DNA from: an uncultured bacterium
GTDB taxonomy: Bacteria > Verrucomicrobiota > Kiritimatiellia > CAIKKV01
Direction: 5' to 3'
DNA length: 7,662 nucleotides
NCBI GenBank assembly: GCA_903828035.1
Contig: CAIKKV010000632.1
Coordinates: forward strand, 1 to 7,662
Shown one piece after another: positions 1-6,700 of this stretch. Position 1 is the stretch's first letter, and each line of letters begins with the position of its first letter. A model generated the notes under the pieces. It ran no database searches, had not been told where the DNA came from, and saw only the letters and a list, made by a program, of their open reading frames with translations. The translations under genes were made by a program, and so were the position numbers.

Positions 1-2
1 GG

Positions 3-32
3 GCCGATCTGGCGCCCCTGGCCCGGGCCTAG
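3..32 (+). CDS. possible 3' tail of a convergent gene (very partial)
   Basis: One plus-strand frame from base 3 reads ADLAPLARA and then a TAG stop at 30-32. Seven of the nine codons before the stop end in G or C in a pattern typical of GC-rich coding sequence, and the position would fit a gene convergent with the response regulator. Nine residues cannot be assigned to a family and chance cannot be excluded. Bases 33-99, between this stop and the regulator stop, hold only weak stem-loops (GGCGA/TCGCC at 48-63 and CCCG/CGGG at 71-82) without a T tract, so no confident terminator is called. Confidence 0.2.
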   Translation, partial: ADLAPLARA

Positions 33-99
33 GCGACGGGAATCCCGGGCGAAATCGATCGCCGGCGTCACCCGTTCACGGGCCCGCTCCTCGACGCGC

Positions 100-753
100 T
101 CACTCGATAGCGGACTGGAGCTGGGCGATCAGCGCAGGCGTTGTCCTGACGCCCAGCTTCTCCATCAGCCGCGACTTGTAGGTCCCGATCGTCTTATCGC
201 TGACCCCCAGGCGCTCCGCGATCTCCCGGTTCCCCATGCCCTGCCGCAGGGAGTCGAGCACCTGCAGCTCGCGGTCGCTCAGCCCCCCGAGCCCGGAAGC
301 CTTATCCGTCTTGCAGGTTCCGGCGGCGACGAGCTGGATCAGGCGCGAGGCCACCGCGTCGCTCACGGCAATATGGCCGGCGAGCACCTTCCGGACCGCC
401 TCCAGGACCTTGGCGATCGGCACGTCCTTCATCAAATAGCCCTTCGCGCCCGCCCTCAGGAGCCGCGCGGCGAAGACTTCTTCGTCACAGACGGACAAGA
501 CAAGCACCGGGGGCGAGGCCGGATCGTCGCCCAGTTGTTTAAGCAAATCCCAGCCGTTTCCATCCTTCAGGTTCAGGTCGAGCATCACGACATCCGGCCG
601 CACGCTTTCCATCAGGGTCAAGGCCGTGCGCCACTCCTCGACTTCGCCGCACACCTCCAGATCGGCCTCGCCGGCGATGGCCTCCGCCAATCCCTTTCTC
701 GTCAGGGGATGATCATCCACCAGCAACACCCGCCGTTTGCGCTCACCCGTCAT
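100..753 (-). CDS. NarL/FixJ-type response regulator (receiver + LuxR HTH)
   Basis: This 217-residue protein is a DNA-binding response regulator of two-component signalling, acting in the cytoplasm. The receiver domain covers residues about 7-125: acidic pair D13-D14, phospho-acceptor D59 in VVMLDLNLKDG, switch residue S87 in VLVLS, and the invariant lysine K109 in GYLMKD. After a short linker a LuxR/GerE helix-turn-helix covers residues about 157-215 (LSDRELQVLDSLRQG, then NREIAERLGVSDKTIGTYKS). Length and domain order are normal for the family. The ATG at 753 is preferred over an in-frame start 5 codons upstream because it has a strong Shine-Dalgarno and overlaps the kinase stop as ATGA, implying translational coupling. 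Phosphorylation by the adjacent kinase should promote dimerisation and DNA binding. The target genes are unknown. Confidence 0.95.
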   Translation of the reverse strand: MTGERKRRVLLVDDHPLTRKGLAEAIAGEADLEVCGEVEEWRTALTLMESVRPDVVMLDLNLKDGNGWDLLKQLGDDPASPPVLVLSVCDEEVFAARLLRAGAKGYLMKDVPIAKVLEAVRKVLAGHIAVSDAVASRLIQLVAAGTCKTDKASGLGGLSDRELQVLDSLRQGMGNREIAERLGVSDKTIGTYKSRLMEKLGVRTTPALIAQLQSAIE

Positions 754-2543
754 AGCTCCTCCTCCCACCCGCCTTGCGGCACCGTCAACTCCACGACCGT
801 TTGCCCCTGCGCATTGCTTGCAAACGTGAGCGCTCCGCCCAGCTGCCCCGCTCTCATCCGCATCTGGCTGATCCCGACGCCCGGCTTGAACGCCCGCTCC
901 GGCGGCAAGGGGATTCCGTCATTCGTCACGGACACCACCATCTGCCCGCGCTCGTAAACCAGGTCGATCCAAACCTTTCGCGCCTGGCCATGCCGGATCG
1001 CGTTGAGGACCGCCTCGCGCACAACCCGGTAAACATGCTCCGCTCCGGGCATGGCGGCCGCTCTCTGGTCCCGCGAGTAGTTCAGCTCGATCACGACCCC
1101 CGACGCCCCCCCGAACCGGCGGGCAAAGACGGCCAGCGCCTCGCACAGCGAGCTCGCGTCCAGGTCATGCAGGGTCAAGTCATAAGACACGCTGCGGGCA
1201 AGCCCCAGCACGCGTGTCGCCTGCTCCGCGAGGCTCCCCGCCTCCTGCCGGAGCGCGGACGCCGTGTCTCCGTGCCGGCCGGCGTTCTCCGCCATCCGCA
1301 GCAGCCCCACCAGCTCCTGGCAAACGCCATCATGAAGATCCTGGCCGATGCGCTTTGCCTCTTCCGCGCCCGCCTCCAGCGCCGCCGCAACCGCCACGCG
1401 CAGCTCCTCCTCGCGGCTGGCGATCAGCCCGTTCAGCCGCTCGTTGGCCACCCGCAGCGCCTCCTGCGTTCGCTTCGCCTCCGTGATGTCATGCGCCACC
1501 CCGACAAAGGTCACCGGCCGCCCCTGCCGGTCCAGCACCGGCTTGATGCTCGACGTGTGCCAGTGGAGCGTGCCATCCACGTGCCGCACACGGTATTCGA
1601 TGCCCGACTTCATCTCTCCCGACTTGACCACGGCTTCCAGGAACGCGTCGCAGGCGGGCACGTCTTCCGCCAGGACGACCTCCCGATACACGCGCCCCAC
1701 CATCTCCTCCGCCGGGTGCCCGAGAAACTGCTGCCAGGAGTTCGAGACATAGGAAAAGCGGCCATCCGGCGCGATCGTGTAGAAAATGGCGTTGGCATTT
1801 TCCAGCAGGTACTGGTTGCGCTTTTCCGATTCGCCAAGCGCCTGCAGCAGGCCCTGGAACTGCCCGCTGAGCAAGGCCGCCGAGAACGCCAGCGCCGTCA
1901 GGAAAAAGCCCGCGTAAATGGTGTTGACGTGTTGCAGCCAGGGAACATGCAACCAGTAATACGGCGTGCCGCACACGAGCGGCGCCAGCAGCGCAACCCC
2001 GATCAGGCCGATCTGTCCCGCCTGTAGCTGCCGCTTATGCCGGATCAGGCGCCAGGCAAAGATGACGCCCGCGGCGACAATCAGGGCGAAAACATGGACG
2101 AACACCACCGTGTAGAGCGGGCCCCGCTCTTTTACCAATAACGTCATGTCCCCCGCGGCCTCCAGCCACACACGTGCATAGTAGAGGGATTGCCACCGGC
2201 AGGTCCAGTTCAGCAGGGCGCCCACGAAAGGCACCGTGAAAATGGCCGCCAGCGCCCAAACCGGCGGCCGTCTCTCGTATCCCGTGACCTGGAGCGCCAG
2301 GATCGGCATCAGGGGGGGGCCGAACAAGCCAAAGAGATATTCCAGGTGATTCCACGCCAGTTTGGATTCCAGCGATCCGGACGCCAGGTTCATCCCGTAC
2401 GAAAAGCAGGTCAGGCTCTCCATCGCGAGGAACAGGCACAGCGTTCTCGCATATCGTGACGTGCCGCGGTATACCCACGATAGCCCCGCGAGCGTGAGCA
2501 GCACGCCGGAAAACAAAAACAACAGGTGATTATAGAGGTGCAT
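750..2543 (-). CDS. 7TM-PAS sensor histidine kinase (HisKA_3 / HATPase_c)
   Basis: A 597-residue inner-membrane sensor kinase, partner of the regulator it overlaps. Seven hydrophobic segments (about 5-24, 31-50, 68-86, 96-113, 143-164, 177-199, 207-227) match the layout of the HisKA_7TM sensor region. A PAS domain with PAC tail follows (about 242-355), then a helical coiled-coil linker, then the HisKA_3 block: phospho-acceptor H404 in RIGQDLHDG. The HDxxxQ pattern (H404, D405, Q409) is the one linked in NarX-type kinases to both kinase and phosphatase activity. The ATP-binding domain has N-box E510 and N514 (VVREAVLNAIRHG), NDG at 541-543 and GVG at 555-557. Nothing essential is missing. The frame is open upstream to a GTG at 2672. 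I prefer the ATG at 2543, because the 43 extra residues are not membrane-like and their DNA carries a promoter and a hairpin. The ligand is unknown; PAS could bind a cofactor or small molecule. Confidence 0.93.
   Translation of the reverse strand: MHLYNHLLFLFSGVLLTLAGLSWVYRGTSRYARTLCLFLAMESLTCFSYGMNLASGSLESKLAWNHLEYLFGLFGPPLMPILALQVTGYERRPPVWALAAIFTVPFVGALLNWTCRWQSLYYARVWLEAAGDMTLLVKERGPLYTVVFVHVFALIVAAGVIFAWRLIRHKRQLQAGQIGLIGVALLAPLVCGTPYYWLHVPWLQHVNTIYAGFFLTALAFSAALLSGQFQGLLQALGESEKRNQYLLENANAIFYTIAPDGRFSYVSNSWQQFLGHPAEEMVGRVYREVVLAEDVPACDAFLEAVVKSGEMKSGIEYRVRHVDGTLHWHTSSIKPVLDRQGRPVTFVGVAHDITEAKRTQEALRVANERLNGLIASREEELRVAVAAALEAGAEEAKRIGQDLHDGVCQELVGLLRMAENAGRHGDTASALRQEAGSLAEQATRVLGLARSVSYDLTLHDLDASSLCEALAVFARRFGGASGVVIELNYSRDQRAAAMPGAEHVYRVVREAVLNAIRHGQARKVWIDLVYERGQMVVSVTNDGIPLPPERAFKPGVGISQMRMRAGQLGGALTFASNAQGQTVVELTVPQGGWEEEL
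757..766 (-). promoter_or_regulatory. ribosome binding site of the response regulator gene
   Basis: The minus strand reads GGGAGGAGGAGCT directly before the ATG at 753, containing a full AGGAGG core 4 nt from the start. It lies inside the last codons of the kinase gene (the EEEL end) and decides the regulator start in favour of 753. Confidence 0.8.
2312..2319. repeat. eight-base G/C homopolymer inside the kinase gene
   Basis: A run of eight G on the plus strand (C8 in the coding strand) encodes part of GPPL at kinase residues 75-78, at the start of the third to fourth membrane segments. A one-base slip would destroy the reading frame before the PAS and kinase domains. In this assembly the frame is intact. 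Confidence 0.85.
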
Positions 2544-2548
2544 GTTTT

Positions 2549-2583
2549 CGGTATGACTATACCGGAAACACCCGCCGTGTGAA
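2549..2583 (-). promoter_or_regulatory. sigma70-like promoter of the kinase-regulator operon, with overlapping dyad
   Basis: On the minus strand TTCACA (2583-2578, 5 of 6 to consensus) is followed after 16 bp by TATAGT (2561-2556, 5 of 6). A start point about 7 nt downstream would fall near 2550-2548, only 5-7 nt before the kinase ATG at 2543. An inverted repeat CGGTAT-GACT-ATACCG (2549-2564) covers the -10 box and the predicted start point; its arms extend to 10 bp with one mismatch. The placement suits a repressor operator or autoregulation, but no binding protein is identified. No Shine-Dalgarno precedes the ATG, which agrees with a very short leader. Confidence 0.55.
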
Positions 2584-2653
2584 AGCAGGGAATACACCGG
2601 GACGCCGATCGCGTCCGCAGGGGGGGTTCCTCGCCGCGCCGGGCCATTGTCCA

Positions 2654-2675
2654 CCGACGGCCTGAAGGCCACCGG
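2654..2675 (-). other. hairpin downstream of the Cys-rich gene (terminator-like, no U tract)
   Basis: The minus strand can fold a 9-bp stem closed by a UUCA tetraloop: the core GGCC/GGCC is perfect, with two G-U pairs lower down and a CCG/CGG base. It starts about 28 nt after the TAG stop of the Cys-rich gene. No run of T follows, so intrinsic termination is uncertain; it could instead stabilise the 3' end of that transcript. The rest of the 159-bp gap (2544-2702) holds the kinase promoter and a seven-G run at 2620-2626. Confidence 0.35.
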
Positions 2676-2702
2676 ACTCGCCGTGACTCCGCCCGGAAAC
2701 AG

Positions 2703-3695
2703 CTACACCGGCGAAGCGGCCGCCAGCTCCGCCATCAGCCGAGTTCGGCCTTGCGCGTAATTCTCGCTATCGGCGGTGGCCACCCCGCAGCCGGTCCACC
2801 AGACAGACGGCTTGGAATATTCGATTCGGCAGATCTCGAGCGTTCCGGGAATCCGCTCGAACAGGAGACTGAAGAGATCGCGGGCCTTCAGCGTCGATCC
2901 ATAGGTCAGCCCCAGCTTCTGAAGCACCCGCAGGTCGCGCAGCTGGTTGGGCAATCCGCCCGAGCCCTTGTTGGTGACACAGGCATTGAGCCCGGCCGCG
3001 CGGAAGGGGCAGGGCGCGCACATCATCCAATCCGCGTAGGGGGCCAGCGTAATCAGGGTCTCCGGCGCCTTCAGGATCAGCTCGATAAGTTCAGGCAGGT
3101 TGTCCTCGGGGAAGGGCGGCTTCGTGCCGCCGCCGTATTGGCACACGGCGCACAGCAGGATGTGCGGGCGGACGCTGATCGCCTCGGCTTTGTACATCGC
3201 GGCAAGGGACTTCTCCTTATCCTGCCGCATGGCCGGTTCGGTGCGGGGAGGAATGATCGCGTCGATGCCCCTGGCGCGGCCGCGCTTGTAGCAATCGCAG
3301 GCCGCCTTCGGGCACCCCTTCCAGGCGTCGGACGTCACCGCCCCATAGCGGCAGATGCCCGTGACATCCTCGATCCGTTCCAGCAGGCGGTTGAAGATGA
3401 TCCGCGCCGGCAGGACGCAGCCCGGAAACAGGTTGAGCTTGTAGAGGATCTCCAGGTCGCGACGGATATTGTATTCGGCCCCGTCGGGGGTGTCGCCGGC
3501 GGGGCCGGGATCCTGATACGCAAAGACGTCGCCGGCATTGCAGCAAAGCGTGATCGGCATGTCGGGGGCCTTCCGGACGGCCTCCAGGATCCTGCCGGAT
3601 TCCGCGTCGATCGCGCCGGGATCGTCCTCGCCGAGCGCGCAGACGGCGCACAACAACTGATAAGGCCTCAGCGTCATCCCTGTCGATTCCGTCAT
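2703..3695 (-). CDS. Cys-rich protein with two tandem DUF1284-like domains
   Basis: A 330-residue soluble protein of unknown function made of two homologous halves (about 10-143 and 176-321). Both share LLCAVC, KAPxxxITL, RDLxxLxKLxL, an L-x-AR-x-x-F segment, an ERI turn, ICR and W-x-GC. As recalled, DUF1284 proteins show the same order: (A/P)HHLLC, a Cys-rich centre, VLxKLGL-x-G, LF, then IC...W...C. The second half is closer, with RPHILLC and MMCAPCPF plus a further Cys; the first has RPYQLLC, CC and an ACDC segment instead. The cysteines suggest metal or Fe-S binding, but that is inference. No signal peptide or membrane segment is seen. The ATG at 3695 is chosen over the in-frame start 12 codons upstream (3731), which overlaps the predicted -10 box. 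The SD is weak (GGGG about 6 nt upstream); the ATG at 3677 is a possible alternative. The gap to the kinase gene contains a separate promoter, so co-transcription is not required. Confidence 0.8.
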   Translation of the reverse strand: MTESTGMTLRPYQLLCAVCALGEDDPGAIDAESGRILEAVRKAPDMPITLCCNAGDVFAYQDPGPAGDTPDGAEYNIRRDLEILYKLNLFPGCVLPARIIFNRLLERIEDVTGICRYGAVTSDAWKGCPKAACDCYKRGRARGIDAIIPPRTEPAMRQDKEKSLAAMYKAEAISVRPHILLCAVCQYGGGTKPPFPEDNLPELIELILKAPETLITLAPYADWMMCAPCPFRAAGLNACVTNKGSGGLPNQLRDLRVLQKLGLTYGSTLKARDLFSLLFERIPGTLEICRIEYSKPSVWWTGCGVATADSENYAQGRTRLMAELAAASPV

Positions 3696-3711
3696 AAACG
3701 CCCCATGCTCG

Positions 3712-3730
3712 TGGCGCGCTTCAGGCGCCA
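3712..3730 (-). promoter_or_regulatory. inverted repeat at the predicted start point of the Cys-rich gene
   Basis: TGGCGC and GCGCCA (6-bp perfect arms, 7-nt spacer) lie immediately downstream of the predicted -10 box. The element could be an operator or a hairpin at the very 5' end of the mRNA. No matching protein family can be named. Confidence 0.35.
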
Positions 3731-3760
3731 ACTATAAATACGGCGGGCGGAGGCTGTCGC
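3731..3760 (-). promoter_or_regulatory. candidate promoter of the Cys-rich gene
   Basis: The minus strand has TATAGT (3736-3731, 5 of 6 to a sigma70 -10) preceded, 18 bp upstream, by GCGACA (3760-3755, 4 of 6 to a -35). The predicted start near 3724 gives a leader of about 30 nt to the ATG at 3695. The local AT-rich stretch stands out in otherwise GC-rich DNA. The -35 is weak, so confidence is moderate. Confidence 0.4.
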
Positions 3761-3772
3761 CATCGCGCCCGC
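3743..3772 (-). other. GC-rich hairpin after the giant repeat gene (terminator-like)
   Basis: GCGGGCG pairs with CGCCCGC (7 bp, 16-nt loop with an inner GGC/GCC). It begins about 17 nt after the stop codon of the giant gene and is followed on the minus strand by CGTATTTATAG rather than a clean T run. It could end the giant transcript or slow polymerase, and it overlaps the -35 region of the next gene. Confidence 0.3.
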
Positions 3773-3788
3773 GTTGGGATCAGGTTCC

Positions 3789-6700
3789 CTACCGAATCAG
3801 GATAAGGGTGCCGGCCGGCGTCGGCATTGAGAGGAAGACCACGGTGCCCGGCTGTCCGTTTCGCTCCGGATAGACGGTGTTGATGCCGTTTGTCACCGAA
3901 GCGGCGCCCAGGAACCGGGCATAGCCGGAGCTGATCACCGCCCTGGGAACGACGCCATCCGCGGAAAGCGTGTTGCGCTGCGAATCCGTGAACGTTCCAA
4001 TCCACACCGCGATCCGCCCGCCCCCGCCCGCGCCCGAGGTTGGCGTGATCCCCTGCAAACCGGGGTTGCCGCCGTTGGCAGTCAACCGGGCGCTGGCCGA
4101 AGCGCGCAAATCCTGGCAGGTCAGGAAGACTGAGCCGCCGGCACCGCCGCCGCTGTAGCTCGCAGCAGAAGCATGCGGCGCATTGGCCGAAAGGGTTCCA
4201 TCGATCGTGGCCATGCCTCGGGCTTCGATGCGGATCCCTCCGCCGCCGGGCATGCCCCGTTCGCTTCCGCCGCCGCTGCCGGGCCGGAGGGGCGCATTCG
4301 TCCTGTCATACGGGCTACCCCCGTTGCCCTGCTGACCGGTTCCGCCAGCGCCGCCATGGCCGCCGCCGCCGCCGTAGAAGCCGACCGACAGCCCCCCGCC
4401 GGGCCCGAAACCGTTCTGACCTGAATTGGGCTGTCCCCCGCCAAAGCCGCCTCCGTCGGCGTCGAACCCGGCCCCCGCGGCAATGGCCAGGTTGTTCATG
4501 GTGAACAGCGGAACCGCAACAGCCGGGTTCGTCACAAGCGGAGGCTGGCCGGCCCCGTTGGTGGCGTAGGTGGCGTAGCAGTAGACCCACGAACCGGTCG
4601 CCAGGCTCACGTTTCCGGTCACGCTCACCAGGGAGCCGTAGGCCGCCGTGAGGGCGTTCGTGACCCCGCCGTAGGCGGCCAGGGCGCCGCCGTTGGTCAG
4701 CGTCAAGTTGCCCCCGCAGTTCAGCACGGAGCGCGGCGGCATCGTGAGGCGGGACCCGGTCTCGCACACGATATCGTTGGTGACCGTGAGCGCGAACCCG
4801 TTCTCGCCGAACCAGACAACTCGATTCGTCAACGCCAGGCGATCCGCTGACCAACTCGTGACGCCGCTATAAAGCCGCACGTTCAGGAAGTTCGCCATCG
4901 TCTCCGACAGGAACGCGGCGTCGGGGAGGTAAAGGGTTCCCGCCTCTCCCGACTCCACGATCCGGTAGGTATTCGTCGAACGAAGGCCGCCCGCCACGGA
5001 GAAACGCACCCCGGGCCTGGGCTGGGCCGAACCATAGAGCACAGCAATACGGCCACCCGCGCCGGCGCCGCTCGCGCCATTGGAATCCTTTCCGTTTCCG
5101 CCATTCGCCGTAAGCAGGCCGTTTGTCGTGCCGGAAAACGTCGCGCAATGGATCAGGATCGAGCCGCCGGCCCCGCCGCCCCCGAGGAGCACGGGGGGCA
5201 AGCCGTCAGCCGTGATCGTTCCGTTGAGCGTGACCGCGCTGGCGGCATCGATCCGCACAGCCCCGCCACCAGCACCGGCGGATTCCCCGCCGCCGCCGCT
5301 GCCCGGCAGCACCGGCGCGTTGGTGGAGTCGTATTCCGCTCCGCCGTTGCCGGCGGTTCCATCGCCGCCAGCGCCTCCGTGCCCGGCCCCGCCGCCGTAA
5401 TACCCGGTCCCCGCCAGCCCCCGGCCGGGCCCCGAGCCATTATCGGTCGGGAGGACGCCCCCTTTGTACCCCAGACCCGACGCGTCGATAGTCGCATTCG
5501 TTTCCAGGGTGAAGTTTGTGCAGACGATAGAGATCCGGTTCGACATCTGGCTGTCCGTGAACGCCGGGGCCAGCGTGATCTTCGCGCCGGCCAGGACCGT
5601 GACATTCGACGCGGTGAGCTGGGTGGTCCAGTTCGTGAACGTCATCGTCGCGCCGTTGCTGATGACCAGGGAGTTGACGCTCCGCGCGTTGCCGAAGAGA
5701 ACGCTTCCGGATTGAACGATCACGTCGTCGAGGGTGCCCGGCATCCCCGAGGGGGTCCAGTTGGCACTGGTCTCCCACGTCCCGCTGCCGGCCCAGGTTT
5801 TCCGCACCCCGGTCGACGAGACGAACACGGCCGTCAGGGACTTGGCATTGGTCATGGTCACGGAAAGCGGATTGTCATACTGCCCGGAACTCACCCCGTC
5901 CCACTGCGAGAACAGGAAACCGTTGGAGGCCGTGGCGAGGATGCCGGAAACCACCGCGCCGTTGGTGTACCACCCGTTGACAGCCGAGGCGTTCACCGAT
6001 CCGTTGGAGATCCCCGACGAAACGACCGAGAGCTGATACTCGTTGGTCCAGTTCCAGGTCAGGGCCATGTCGTTCGTCAGGTGAACGACGGCCTGCGTCC
6101 CGGAGCCGCTGTCCACCTGGGCGCCCCCGCTCACCGCCAGCTTCCACCCGATACTCGCCCAGCCCGCGCCCGCCGCGCGGTTGGCCGGAGTCCCGACGCT
6201 GTTCGTCACCCACACATCCGCGCCGGGATACACCTGGCTTCCGTAGGTTTGCGGATCCGGCAGGCCGGCCTCGGCCGGGTTGCCCAGGACGGTGAGCACC
6301 CGGTTTGTCGTGAGAAATACAACCGTTCCGTTTGAGCCGTTGTAACCGGTCGTATACCCGACGCCCCCGGTTGCCGAAATGGCCGCGCTTACCGGAGAGG
6401 GCTGGCTGAAAACCGTCATCCCGGCGGGCGATTGCCCCGCGGCGAGATTCTGACGATCCGCGGCAGCCAAGCCGATGGCCACGGCAATCCGGCCCCCGCC
6501 GCCACCGCCGCCGGTCTTGGAAGTGGAGCCGCCGGGCCGTCCACCATTCGCCGTGATCACAGTCGTCGTCCCGATGTTAAGTTGTCCGCACATCAGGAAT
6601 ACACTGCCGCCGCCGCCACCACCGCCGTATCTCGAGACATCCGCAGAATTGGCGCTGGCAGACAACGTGCCCAGAACCGACGCCGTTCCCGCCACATCCA

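Noticed and set aside
69..71. GTG at 71 (minus strand) opening a frame to the left window edge
   Set aside because: Only about 23 codons are visible, there is no good Shine-Dalgarno and no recognisable protein; it also conflicts with the possible convergent gene tail.
774..2027. 417-codon open frame on the plus strand opposite the kinase gene
   Set aside because: It is rich in Arg, His, Pro and Leu with no domain, as expected from the antisense of GC-rich coding DNA, and it lies wholly inside a well-supported kinase gene.
2544..2672. 43-residue N-terminal extension of the kinase from GTG at 2672
   Set aside because: It lacks membrane character, its start lies inside a hairpin, and its DNA carries a good promoter; the first membrane segment begins right after the ATG at 2543.
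2751..3737. 328-codon plus-strand frame opposite the Cys-rich gene
   Set aside because: The minus-strand product shows an internal duplication with conserved cysteines; the plus-strand product is composition-biased and without motifs.
5148..6335. 395-codon plus-strand frame opposite the giant gene
   Set aside because: Arg/Gly/Asp-rich antisense shadow; the minus-strand frame is continuous and has clear repeats.
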